Assembly (NCBI RefSeq): GCF_020621385.1
Contig: NZ_JAESVA010000017.1
Coordinates: forward strand, 1-64,000
Reading direction: 5' to 3'
DNA: 64,000 nt
Source of the DNA: Acidisoma cellulosilyticum
GTDB taxonomy: Bacteria > Pseudomonadota > Alphaproteobacteria > Acetobacterales > Acetobacteraceae
A program made the position numbers and the translations under genes. A model generated the notes under the pieces. The model was not told the DNA's origin. It saw nothing but the letters and a program-made list of their open reading frames with translations, and did not search any database. This document shows, in pieces, positions 44,556-53,051 of this stretch; position 1 is the stretch's first letter; every line of letters starts with the position of its first letter.

Positions 44556-45440
44556 AGCCAGAATGCCCGCCTGCGGGGTGATCGGCGGCGGAATCTCCTC
44601 TGCGCCGATCGTCTGTAGCAGGTCGATTTCCAGCGTCCGGGTGATGGCCTTCATCGGTAAGTCATGCATGTTATTGCTGAACGGGTCTTCCAGATCGAGG
44701 CCGACCTCATTCAGGATCAGGAACATGAAGCCGATCAGCGCCGAGCCCAGGGGCATGGCGAGCCCCAGCCCCTTCACCAGCCCAAGCGGCAGCATGACGC
44801 AATAGGCGCGGCTGAAGACCAACGGCAGGGCGCTGTATTGGCGCGGCAGCGGCGTGTTCTTGATCCGCTCCAACCCGCCCTGCGCATCGACGACGGCGGC
44901 CAGCGTGCGGTCAAGATTGCCGACAGCGACGGTATCGAGCTTGCCGCCCAGCCTGGCGGCGGCCAGTGCCCGGCCCATCGCGGCCTGGATCGCCATCGGC
45001 ACGTTGGCGGCCTTGGCGCAGCTTTCGGCGAGGTCCGGCGGCAGATAGCTTGCCAGCGCATCCGCATTGGAAATGCGCAGCAGATGGCAGCGCAGCGTCA
45101 AGGCATAGGCGATCTGGCAACGGATCAGATGTTGCGCCAGCGCCGCGTCATCGATCTGCGCCAGGACGCCGCGGGCGAAGTTGCGGGAATTGTTGAGGAT
45201 GGCACCCCAGAGCGTGCGCGCCTCCCACCAGCGCGCATAGGCCGCGTTGTTGCGGATGGTGAGGATGAGCGCGATGGCGCTGCCCAGCAAAGGCAGCGGC
45301 AGCAGCGGGATCGACAGCCAATGCCAGTGCAGCCAAAGATAGGCGCAGGTTACGGCGACGTCGTAGCTGACCAGAATGCCAAGGGCGGCTGCGTTTTCGC
45401 GCAGCAGCCAGCCCATGTGAATGCCGCGAGAGACGATCAT
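44553..45440 (-). CDS. bestrophin-family membrane channel protein
   Basis: The 295-residue protein has four hydrophobic helices and bestrophin signatures: N-terminal YLWLHWHWLSIPLLPLPLLGSAIALILTIRNNAAYARWWEAR, NTPLPRQYS in the middle and DLEDPFSNNMHDLPM near the end. Bacterial bestrophins form pentameric ion channels, cation- or anion-selective. It stands downstream of bamB on the same strand by 46 bases. The stop codon is donated by the family B element. Confidence 0.92.
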   Translation of the reverse strand: MIVSRGIHMGWLLRENAAALGILVSYDVAVTCAYLWLHWHWLSIPLLPLPLLGSAIALILTIRNNAAYARWWEARTLWGAILNNSRNFARGVLAQIDDAALAQHLIRCQIAYALTLRCHLLRISNADALASYLPPDLAESCAKAANVPMAIQAAMGRALAAARLGGKLDTVAVGNLDRTLAAVVDAQGGLERIKNTPLPRQYSALPLVFSRAYCVMLPLGLVKGLGLAMPLGSALIGFMFLILNEVGLDLEDPFSNNMHDLPMKAITRTLEIDLLQTIGAEEIPPPITPQAGILA

Positions 45441-45486
45441 GCGGCGTTCACTTTGCCCCGGGCGTTGCCGTCTTCGCCTGTGCCGG

Positions 45487-46866
45487 TCAGCCGAAGGCGA
45501 TCAGGTCGCCGCTTTTCAGCGTCACCAGAATGCGACCGTCGGCCACGATAGGCGCGGCGGCGGCCGGCGAAGGCAGGTCGATCATCATGGTGACATCGCC
45601 GGTCACGGCATTCACCACGGCAAGGCGCTTGTCGTTGCTGGCCAGGAACAGGCTGTCGCCAGCGACGACCGGGCCCCACCAATAGATCGGATTGCGCAGC
45701 TTCTTCATGTTCTTGAAGGGCGGCATCTGATGCACCCACTTGACCTGGCCGGTGGTGGCGGAGAGTGCGGCCAGCTGCTGGTCGGTCGAGAGGGTGAACA
45801 GCCAGTCGCCCGCCAGGAACGGGGTCTGGTCCATGGCGAAGTCGCGTTCCCACAACCGCCGGCCGGTGGGCAGATCGATCGACACCACGATGCCGCCCAG
45901 GCTGCCTGCGAAGACGCGGCTTTGGTCGATCACCGGCATGCCGACGATGGCCGAAAGCTGGGAGAGGCCGCTGCCGGTGGCGCCCAGATTGTCCGACCAC
46001 AGCACTTCGCCGCTTTCGGTATTTAGCGTCAGCAGATCGCCCGAGCTGAAGCCCGCGACGACGACGCTGCCGGCGACGGCCGGCGCCGGCAGGCCCAGCA
46101 CGCCGGTCTGCACGTTACGCGCCTCACGGGACCACAGGGTGCTCCCGTCGTGGATGTCGAGACCGACGATCGAGGCATCGATCAGGCTGACATAGATGTG
46201 GTTGCCGGCGACGGTCGGTGCGGTGCGCGCGGGCGAGCCGAGCGGCTTGCGCCAGCGAATATTGCCGTTTTTGGCGTCGAAACAGATGACCTCGCCGAAA
46301 CCGGTCGCGGCATAGACAAGGCCGCCATCATAGCTGACACCGCCGCCGACATCGAAGCTGCGCGACCCCTTGGGGCGCACATAGGCACGCCAGATATTGT
46401 CGCCGGTCTTGAGGTCGAAGGCGCTGACTTGCCCATCCGCGCTCATGCTGAAGACCATGCCGTTCGCGACGACGGGCGGGTTGGGGATGCGGTGGCGATA
46501 GGCCGTGCCTTCACCGATATCGGCCGACCAGAGCTGGCTGATGTTGGCGCCGATGGTGCTGACGCCCGGATCATGCGCAGGATTGCCGCCCTGCTGCGCC
46601 CATTCCAGCCCGGCCACCGGCACCGGCAGGGTCACAGCCTGGGTCAAGGTCGGGTCGACGACCAAGGCAGCGGACGAACTCAGGACATTGATGCGCGTGC
46701 CGGGCAGCGGCGGCGATTCGTTACCGCCGAGGAAGCCGCAGGCGGTCAGCGCCAAGGGCAGGCCGAAGGCCGCGGCCCGGCCGAGCGCCTGACGGCGCGT
46801 CAGGACCGATCGGTCGGCCTCGGCGGCAGGGATAGAGCGGTCGGGTCGGGCAATCATGCGGCTCAT
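45487..46866 (-). CDS. bamB: BamB-like outer-membrane assembly lipoprotein (beta-propeller)
   Basis: The 459-residue protein has an N-terminal lipoprotein signal with an Arg pair (TRRQALGRAAAFGLP) and lipobox LTAC, acyl Cys43. Repeated PQQ-like blades follow (WSADIGEGTAYRHRIPNPPVVANGMVFSM, GDNIWRAYV, VYAATGFGEVICFDAKNG and similar). BamB is a scaffold of the BAM complex that inserts outer-membrane proteins. The gene follows a YfgM-like TPR gene by 106 bases, the usual order in this class. The GTPase gene der, which often follows, is not in the window; a bestrophin takes its place. Confidence 0.92.
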   Translation of the reverse strand: MSRMIARPDRSIPAAEADRSVLTRRQALGRAAAFGLPLALTACGFLGGNESPPLPGTRINVLSSSAALVVDPTLTQAVTLPVPVAGLEWAQQGGNPAHDPGVSTIGANISQLWSADIGEGTAYRHRIPNPPVVANGMVFSMSADGQVSAFDLKTGDNIWRAYVRPKGSRSFDVGGGVSYDGGLVYAATGFGEVICFDAKNGNIRWRKPLGSPARTAPTVAGNHIYVSLIDASIVGLDIHDGSTLWSREARNVQTGVLGLPAPAVAGSVVVAGFSSGDLLTLNTESGEVLWSDNLGATGSGLSQLSAIVGMPVIDQSRVFAGSLGGIVVSIDLPTGRRLWERDFAMDQTPFLAGDWLFTLSTDQQLAALSATTGQVKWVHQMPPFKNMKKLRNPIYWWGPVVAGDSLFLASNDKRLAVVNAVTGDVTMMIDLPSPAAAAPIVADGRILVTLKSGDLIAFG

Positions 46867-46972
46867 TCAGGAACGCCAATCTTTTCGAGGCTGACTACGA
46901 GAGGGGCAGCGTGGCGAAAGCATGGCGCCTTCGCCCATGGATAGGGAGCATGGCGCCTTGCGCCCGGGGACA

Positions 46973-47644
46973 TCACTGTGCGGGCGGCGGCGCGCCGAGC
47001 GCCTGAGCCATGGCGTTGGCCATGTTCCGCATATCGGTGGGCGTCGAAATATCGTCGGCGACCTGTTGCAGGGTCTTGATCGCCTGATCCTTGTGGCCGG
47101 TGCGGATGCTCAGCAGCGCCAGATATTGCAGGGCGATCGGGCGCCAGGGGCTGCCGTCGGCGGCCAGCGATTCGAGCCGCGCCTGGATCAGCGAAGGCTC
47201 GGCGGTGTCGAGTTCGTGCGAGGCCCAGCCCAGCGTCGCGACCTGACGCAGCACGGTGTTGAGTTGGCCGTCATTGATCAGCCCATCCCAGATCGGCTCG
47301 GCATCCTTGAGATGGCCGGAATCGGCCAGAAGGCTCGCCTGGTTGAGCTTGGCGAGCGTCGCATAGCCTTGCGGCGAGGACTGGGCGACCGCGCCGAAGG
47401 ATTGGGCCAGGCGTTGGCGGTCGGCCGCCGATCCGCGCTGGCCGGCCTGTTCCATGACCGCCAGATAGGCCGAGGCCGCTTTGGCATTTTCCTGTCCGCG
47501 ATGCCAGGACCAGACCTGCCAGCCGGCGACACCCAGAATAACGAGCACGACGACGCCGACGAGCAGGACCGCATAGCGGCGCGCGAAACGCGCGAGCCGC
47601 TCCGCCCGGAGATCCTCATCGACTTCGTCGAAAATATCGACCAC
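46973..47644 (-). CDS. YfgM-like tetratricopeptide membrane protein
   Basis: The 223-residue protein starts at a GTG with a perfect GGAGG six bases upstream. A short cytoplasmic segment (VVDIFDEVDEDLRAERLARF) and a TM helix (YAVLLVGVVVLVILGVAGWQ) lead to a periplasmic TPR_21 domain with LAKLNQASLLADSGHLKDAE and LQYLALLSIRTGHKDQAIKT. The protein is a probable partner of the Sec translocon and chaperones. It is upstream of bamB on the same strand. Confidence 0.9.
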   Translation of the reverse strand: MVDIFDEVDEDLRAERLARFARRYAVLLVGVVVLVILGVAGWQVWSWHRGQENAKAASAYLAVMEQAGQRGSAADRQRLAQSFGAVAQSSPQGYATLAKLNQASLLADSGHLKDAEPIWDGLINDGQLNTVLRQVATLGWASHELDTAEPSLIQARLESLAADGSPWRPIALQYLALLSIRTGHKDQAIKTLQQVADDISTPTDMRNMANAMAQALGAPPPAQ

Positions 47645-47770
47645 GCTACGCCTCCGGCAAACCTCTTGAAATTGCGCCCCGCGAGGGGTTTTCCTCACCG
47701 GCCGCAAACGGGGCCGGACCATAGCGGCGGCGTGAAGCGAGAGCAAACCTCAAGCGAAATTGGAGGCTGA

Positions 47771-48256
47771 ATGGCCGAAACCGTCTATGATTTCAGCCTC
47801 AGGACCCTTCAGGGAGAGGCTTTTCCGCTCGCCGCTTTACGCGGCCGGCCGCTGCTGATCGTCAATACCGCCTCCCAATGCGGATTCACGCCGCAATATG
47901 CCGGGCTGCAGGCGTTGCAGGTGACATGGGGCGGGCAGGACGGCGGCCTTGTCATCATCGGTGTGCCGAGCAATGATTTCGGCAATCAGGAGCCGGGCGA
48001 GGCGGCGGCGATCGGCGCGTTTTGCGAGAGCAATTACGGTGTCACCTTCGCCATGATGGAAAAATCCCATGTGAAAGGCGCGCAGGCGCATCCGCTGTTC
48101 CAATGGCTGGGCGAGCAGGCCGGGTTTCTGGGCAAGCCGCGATGGAATTTCTACAAATACCTGACGCGGCGCGACGGCAGCCTGGCCGAATGGTTTTCCA
48201 GCAAGACCGCCCCCGAGTCCCAGAAGCTGCAACGCGCTATCGAGGCTGTGATCTGA
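47771..48256 (+). CDS. glutathione peroxidase
   Basis: The 161-residue thiol peroxidase has Cys37 in VNTASQCGFTPQY, Gln73 in NDFGNQEPG and Trp125/Asn126 in PRWNFYKYL, the full catalytic tetrad of the GPx fold. It reduces hydrogen or lipid peroxides, in bacteria usually with thioredoxin. It is directly followed by the aminotransferase gene (four bases), so they are likely co-transcribed. Confidence 0.94.
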   Translation: MAETVYDFSLRTLQGEAFPLAALRGRPLLIVNTASQCGFTPQYAGLQALQVTWGGQDGGLVIIGVPSNDFGNQEPGEAAAIGAFCESNYGVTFAMMEKSHVKGAQAHPLFQWLGEQAGFLGKPRWNFYKYLTRRDGSLAEWFSSKTAPESQKLQRAIEAVI

Positions 48257-48260
48257 CGCT

Positions 48261-49595
48261 ATGAGCCATCTTCTGCATCGTGGGCTGCGCGATATTCCGC
48301 CGCAGGCGGTCTCCGCCCAAGGTTTGCTTGTCCGACTGGCCGATGGGCGGGAGATTATCGACGCCAGCGGCGGGGCCGCCGTCTCCTGTCTCGGCCATGG
48401 TCATCCGCGGGTCATCGCGGCCGTGCGGGACCAGGCGGAGACGCTCGCCTTCGCCTATAGCGGCTTCTTCACGACCGAGCCGGCGGAGGCCTTGGCTGAA
48501 ACGCTGGTGGGCGCGGCGCCGGGCGGCCTGACCCATGCCTATTTCGTCTCAGGCGGGTCGGAGGCGAATGAGGCGGCGATCAAGCTGGCGCGGCAGTATT
48601 TCGTGGAAATCGGACAGCCTGACCGCAGCCGTTTCATCGCCCGCCGGCAGAGCTATCACGGCAATACGCTGGGCGCGCTTTCGGCTGGCGGCAATATGGC
48701 AAGGCGGGCGCTGTATCAGCCGCTGCTGAGCGACGCCTTCAGCCATGTCTCGCCCGCCTATGCCTATCGCGGCCAGGGCTCAGACGAAAGCGAGGCCGAT
48801 TACGTGGCACGTCTGGCGGCCGAGCTGGAGGCCGAATTTGTCCGGTTGGGGCCGCAGACGGTGGCCGCTTTCATCGCCGAACCCGTGGTGGGCGCAACCT
48901 TGGGTGCCGCGACGGCGCCCGCCGGGTATTTTCGGGCCGTGCGGGAGGTCTGCGACCGCCACGGCGCGCTGCTTCTGCTGGATGAGGTGATGTGCGGCAT
49001 GGGCCGCACCGGCAAGCTGCATGCGTGGGAGCAGGAAGGTGTGGCGCCCGATATTCAGATGATCGCCAAGGGCCTGGGCGGCGGCTATCAGCCTATCGGC
49101 GGCATTCTGATCCATGGCCGCATCATCGCGGCCCTCGCCGATGGGTCCGGCGCTTTCGCCCATGGCCATACCTATCTGGCCCATGCGACGGCCTGCGCGG
49201 CGGCTTTGGCTGTGCAGCAGGTGATCGCGGAGGACGATCTGCTGGCCAACGTCCGCGCCATGGGCCATCGGCTGGATGAGCGGCTGCGCGCGCGCTTCGG
49301 CAATCACCCCCATATCGGCGATGTGCGCGGGCGTGGGCTGTTCCAGGCGATCGAGCTGGTGGCGGACCGCGCCGGCAAAACCCCCTTCGACCCCGGTCTG
49401 CGTCTGCATGAGCGGATCAAGACGGAAGCCTTCGCCCGCGGCATGGCCTGCTACCCGATGGGCGGGACCATCGACGGGCGCATGGGCGATCATGTTCTGC
49501 TCGCGCCGCCCTATATCGCGACGGCCGCCGATATCGACCTTATCGTGGACATTCTGGGCGAGGCGGTGGATGCGGCGATCTGGTCGGTCGGCTAG
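48261..49595 (+). CDS. class III (omega) aminotransferase
   Basis: The 444-residue PLP enzyme has SGGSEANEAAIKLARQY (phosphate cup), SYHGNT, Asp241 in LLLLDEVMCGMGRTG (pyridine contact) and the Schiff-base Lys270 in QMIAKGLGGGYQPIG. Family length is complete. It transfers amino groups between omega-amines or beta-amino acids and a keto acid. Substrate specificity cannot be read from sequence. The small DUF5993 gene begins two bases after its stop. Confidence 0.93.
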   Translation: MSHLLHRGLRDIPPQAVSAQGLLVRLADGREIIDASGGAAVSCLGHGHPRVIAAVRDQAETLAFAYSGFFTTEPAEALAETLVGAAPGGLTHAYFVSGGSEANEAAIKLARQYFVEIGQPDRSRFIARRQSYHGNTLGALSAGGNMARRALYQPLLSDAFSHVSPAYAYRGQGSDESEADYVARLAAELEAEFVRLGPQTVAAFIAEPVVGATLGAATAPAGYFRAVREVCDRHGALLLLDEVMCGMGRTGKLHAWEQEGVAPDIQMIAKGLGGGYQPIGGILIHGRIIAALADGSGAFAHGHTYLAHATACAAALAVQQVIAEDDLLANVRAMGHRLDERLRARFGNHPHIGDVRGRGLFQAIELVADRAGKTPFDPGLRLHERIKTEAFARGMACYPMGGTIDGRMGDHVLLAPPYIATAADIDLIVDILGEAVDAAIWSVG

Positions 49596-49597
49596 CC

Positions 49598-49753
49598 ATG
49601 ATCCTCGCCATCATCATGCTGATCATTCTGGCGAGCCTGATCGCCTTCTGGCGCGGCAGCCGTGCGGCGGTGCCACTTTTTCTGTTGGCGCTCATCATCA
49701 CCGCCGTCGTCTTCTACCAGGACATGACGACGCCTTTGACGATAAGCCTGTGA
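49598..49753 (+). CDS. DUF5993-like 51-residue membrane protein
   Basis: This tiny gene encodes two hydrophobic helices (MILAIIMLIILASLIAFWRG and AAVPLFLLALIITAVVFYQ) and a short tail, MTTPLTISL. Small membrane proteins of this kind are found directly before dsbB-type genes. Its stop overlaps a GTG four bases inside the DsbB leader. Position, hydrophobicity and coupling support a real gene that may assist DsbB. It is too short for usual gene finders. Confidence 0.75.
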   Translation: MILAIIMLIILASLIAFWRGSRAAVPLFLLALIITAVVFYQDMTTPLTISL

Positions 49754-49761
49754 GGGTCGTG

Positions 49762-50319
49762 ATGGCGCGCCTGTATGTGCTGGCGAATGTCGCGACGGCC
49801 TGGTGCCTGGCGCTGGTGCTGCTGGCGGCCTTCGCGGCGCAGTTTTTGTCCGGTGAGCCGCCTTGTCCGCTTTGCCTGATGCAGCGCATCGCCATGATGA
49901 TGGCGGCCCTCGGCCCGCTATCGGTCCTGGTCGCATCCGCACGCGGCGCCTTGTCATCGCGTGAGATCGCGGTGGGCGCGTCGATCGCGATCCTGGCGAG
50001 CCTGCTCGGCGCCTGTATCGCCACGCGGCAGGTGCTGTTGCATATCCTGCCCGGCGATCCCGGCTTTGGCGCGCCGATGCTGGGCTATCACCTCTATACG
50101 TGGTGCCTTGTCGTCTTCGTCTGCACCATCCTGGCCGCTGCCCTTCAGCTTTGCGGCCTGACCTGGTTTCAGGGCCAAGCGCAGGGCGCGCCGGCTATCG
50201 CCCGGGTGACCGCGCTTCTGCTCGGGCTGGTGATCGTCGGCAATATTCTGTCCGTGATCGCCGAGGCCGGTTTCGCCTGGCACCTGCCGGACAATCCCAC
50301 GCGGTATCTGCTGTTTTAG
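49762..50319 (+). CDS. dsbB: DsbB-family disulfide bond formation protein, no second cysteine pair
   Basis: The 185-residue, four-helix membrane protein has the first-loop redox pair CPLC (Cys35, Cys38) in FLSGEPPCPLCLMQRIAMMM. The second periplasmic loop, LLHILPGDPGFGAPMLGYHL, has none of the two cysteines that hand electrons to DsbA in the classic enzyme. It may therefore act through the CxxC only or with the small protein upstream. The ATG has GAGGG at six bases. Its stop TAG belongs to family A element copy 4. Confidence 0.87.
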   Translation: MARLYVLANVATAWCLALVLLAAFAAQFLSGEPPCPLCLMQRIAMMMAALGPLSVLVASARGALSSREIAVGASIAILASLLGACIATRQVLLHILPGDPGFGAPMLGYHLYTWCLVVFVCTILAAALQLCGLTWFQGQAQGAPAIARVTALLLGLVIVGNILSVIAEAGFAWHLPDNPTRYLLF

Positions 50320-50477
50320 AGTTTGTCTGATTTTAACTGAAGCTTGTCCCTAATATCGTCATGCCCGGCGCCCGAGCCGGGCATCCATTCGTTGGGGCGC
50401 CCAAGGACTGGATGACCGGGTCAAGCCCGGCCATGACGGGGCAAGGGGTCGTTTCCACATAAACCTGACGGACTCTA
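50317..50477 (+). repeat. family A 161-bp element, copy 4
   Basis: The element runs from TAGAGTTTGTCTGATTTT to CCTGACGGACTCTA, with the same body as copies 2 and 3. Its first three bases are the stop codon of dsbB. Its last TA is shared with the first TA of the family B element that follows, giving two elements in tandem. Confidence 0.92.
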
Positions 50478-50642
50478 GGCGGTCAGGTTTGGTTGGAAAC
50501 GCCCCCAAATTTGTCGCCCGCGGACTTGTTCCGCGGGTCTACCCCTGCGAACAGGCAAGCAGCCGTCTGGGCGCCGGGGCGGGTAGATCCGCGCAACACG
50601 TGCGCGGACGACCAATTATTTGTTAAAAGCTTGTAGACTCTA
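50476..50642. repeat. family B palindromic element, intact copy 2
   Basis: The element of 167 bases begins TAGGCGGTCAGGTTTGG and ends, on the other strand, TTAGAGTCTACAAGC. The body includes the CCCGCGG/CCGCGGG and CGCGCAACACGTGCGCG hairpins of this family. It is abutted to family A copy 4. After it, 50643-50723 holds another small GC palindrome (CCACCCGCCG/CGGCGGGTGG) of uncertain origin. Confidence 0.88.
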
Positions 50643-50723
50643 AGCGGTTGCCACCCGCCGTTTTGCATGGCGCGGCGGGTGGATGCCCGGCATGAAGCCG
50701 GGCAGGTCGCGCGCGCGGAAATC

Positions 50724-52043
50724 CTAACCCGTAAAACTGACGAACTGGCCCTGCGGCTCGCCCAGAACCTCATCCTCGCGCATCACCGTGCGGCCACGGA
50801 TGATGGTCGCGACCGGCCAGCCTTGGACCTTTGTGCCGACGAAGGGTGACCAGCCGCAGGGGCTGGCGATCCAGTCCTGCTCGATGGTGCGGGTCTTCTT
50901 CATGTCGACGATGGTGAAATCGGCGTCATAGCCACGCGCGATGCGGCCCTTGCCGAGGATGCCGTAGACCCGCGCCGGGCCGGCGCACATGAGGTCGGCC
51001 AGGCGCATCAGGGACAGCCGGCCGGCCGAGACATGGTCCAGCATCAGCGGCACGATGGTCTGCACGCCCGTGAGGCCGGCGGCGGTCGCCGGCCAGGGCT
51101 TTTCCTTATTGGCCTTCGCATGCGGCGCGTGATCCGACCCCACGACATCGACCATGCCGTCCCGCACCGCTGCCCAGGCCGCTTCCATATGCCGCTTGTC
51201 GCGGATCGGCGGGTTCATCACCGCATAAGGCCCGAGCCGGTCATAGGCATCCGGCGCCCATTGCGTGAGGTGGTTGAGCAGCACCTCCACCGTCGCGATG
51301 TCGCGGTAATCGGCCAGGTAATCCAGCTCCTCGGCGGTCGAGACATGCAGGATATGGGCGGGGCGGCCGGTCTTGCGGGCGAGAGCCATCAGGCGGCGGG
51401 TGCCGAGGAAGGCGGCTTCCACGTCGCGCCATTCCATGTGATTGGCATAGGGCATGCCCTCGTGGAACAGATCCTTCCGCTCCCGCAGGCGATATTCGTC
51501 CTCGGAATGATAAGCGACGCGGCGGCGGCCGCTGCGCATCACCTGCTCCAGAAGTTCGTCGGATTCGATGAGCAGGTCGCCGGTGCTGGACCCGGCGAAG
51601 ACCTTCACGGCGCAGACGCTGTCTTCCAGCTCCAGCGCCGCCAGGTCAGGGATATTGTCGCGCGACGCGCCGACGTAAAGGCCGAGATCGCACCAGGAGC
51701 GGGTGGCGGCATAGTCTTTCTTCACCGCCAGCCGCTCGGCTGTGGTGATGGAGGGATTGCCGTTCGGCATGTCGAAGACGGCGGCGAGGCCACCGAGCAC
51801 GGCCGCACGGGTACCGGAGGGGATGGTCTCGACCTCGGGATTGTCGCGCAGATGGGTATGGGCGTCGATCAGGCCGGGCAGGACATGCAGGCCGGTCGCG
51901 TCGAAAACCTCCCCCGCTTCGGCATCCGCGCCAGGGGCGAGGGTGATGATACGGCCGAGGGCGACGCCGATATCGGCGCGCTCCAACCCCCAGGGAAGAA
52001 CGACGGTGCCGCCGCGGATGATGAGATCATAGATTGGTTTCAT
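50724..52043 (-). CDS. dihydroorotase-type amidohydrolase
   Basis: The 439-residue metal hydrolase has His62/His64 in DAHTHLRD, the carboxylated lysine region Lys147 in CAVKVFAGSS, His179 in RVAYHSEDE, HILHVSTAEE and the catalytic Asp in DVVGSDHAPH. It matches class I dihydroorotases, which close carbamoyl aspartate to dihydroorotate in pyrimidine synthesis. An allantoinase or hydantoinase is possible. Its ATG overlaps the stop of the GT9 gene (ATGA). Confidence 0.88.
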   Translation of the reverse strand: MKPIYDLIIRGGTVVLPWGLERADIGVALGRIITLAPGADAEAGEVFDATGLHVLPGLIDAHTHLRDNPEVETIPSGTRAAVLGGLAAVFDMPNGNPSITTAERLAVKKDYAATRSWCDLGLYVGASRDNIPDLAALELEDSVCAVKVFAGSSTGDLLIESDELLEQVMRSGRRRVAYHSEDEYRLRERKDLFHEGMPYANHMEWRDVEAAFLGTRRLMALARKTGRPAHILHVSTAEELDYLADYRDIATVEVLLNHLTQWAPDAYDRLGPYAVMNPPIRDKRHMEAAWAAVRDGMVDVVGSDHAPHAKANKEKPWPATAAGLTGVQTIVPLMLDHVSAGRLSLMRLADLMCAGPARVYGILGKGRIARGYDADFTIVDMKKTRTIEQDWIASPCGWSPFVGTKVQGWPVATIIRGRTVMREDEVLGEPQGQFVSFTG

Positions 52044-53008
52044 GCGGCGATCCGCCCTTCATCCTTGAGTAAAGCCATGGCGACCTCTGCTGCCGCCTCG
52101 ACCGTCAGCCCGTCCATCGGCGCCTTCCCGGCGGGGCCGGGTGCGACCGCGACCGCTGTGCGGCGGCCGGAGGGCGCATATTCGTCGACCGGGGAGGGGC
52201 CGAACAGCCCCAATGTCGGCGCGCCGGCTGCCGCCGCCAGATGCATCAAACCCGAATCATTCCCGACGAACAGGGCCGTGCGGGCAAGGCAGGCGGCGGC
52301 TTGCGGCAGGGTCAGACGTCCCGTGAGGTCGATCGCGTCCGGCAAAGCGTCTCGCACAGGCTGTGCCAGCGCGGCCTCGGCCGGGCCGGGACCAGCGAAG
52401 ATCACCGGACGCGCATCGGGCAGCGCATGCGCCCGCAGGCGCTGGAACAGTGCCACGAACCGCTCCGGCGGCCAGACCTTGCCGGCCCAGTTCGCGGTCG
52501 GGCCGAGACCGATATAGGGCGCGCCGTTCGGCAGCAAAGCGCGGGCGCGGGCGCGATCGGCCTCGCTATACCAGGCGATCGGCAGCGGCGGCGGGGCGAT
52601 CCCCATGCTTTCCGCCAATTGGCCGAGGCGGGAGCCAGGGCGGCGGCCGCCCTTCAGAATCTGGCGGTGACGGGCGAGCAAAAACAAGGCGGTGCCCGAG
52701 CCGCGCAGGTCGATGACCTGATCCCAGCGCGTGCCGAGGGTCTGGCCCCATAGCTTGAACCAATGCCCGTCCATTTTCTGCTTGGGCATCAGAATGAGCC
52801 GCTCCAGCTGCGGCATGGCCTGGAAAACCCCAGCCGCCACCGGGCCGCAGGCGACCGTGACGCGGGCGGTCGGGTTCTGGCGCAGCAGATGTTTCAGGAT
52901 GCCGGTGCTGATCACCGCGTCGCCGATCCGCGTCGCGGTGATAAAAAGTATTCTCGGACCGGTGGGCAATAAGGCATGCCTCTCATCTTGCAGGCCTATC
53001 TTAAACAT
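52040..53008 (-). CDS. glycosyltransferase family 9 (heptosyltransferase-like)
   Basis: The 322-residue protein has ILFITATRIGDAVISTGIL in place of the usual LxxRLSxxGDxVxTxP start. WDQVIDLRGS, IGLGPTANWAGKVWPPERF and the C-terminal FVGNDSGLMHLAAAAGAPTLGLFGPS nucleotide-sugar site are present. It would add a heptose or related sugar to lipopolysaccharide core at the inner membrane. It is transcribed with the dihydroorotase gene, an unusual partnership seen only from overlap here. Confidence 0.9.
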   Translation of the reverse strand: MFKIGLQDERHALLPTGPRILFITATRIGDAVISTGILKHLLRQNPTARVTVACGPVAAGVFQAMPQLERLILMPKQKMDGHWFKLWGQTLGTRWDQVIDLRGSGTALFLLARHRQILKGGRRPGSRLGQLAESMGIAPPPLPIAWYSEADRARARALLPNGAPYIGLGPTANWAGKVWPPERFVALFQRLRAHALPDARPVIFAGPGPAEAALAQPVRDALPDAIDLTGRLTLPQAAACLARTALFVGNDSGLMHLAAAAGAPTLGLFGPSPVDEYAPSGRRTAVAVAPGPAGKAPMDGLTVEAAAEVAMALLKDEGRIAA

Positions 53009-53051
53009 TTGACACTTGTCGAACCTCTGATCTAGCGACGACTATTAACCC

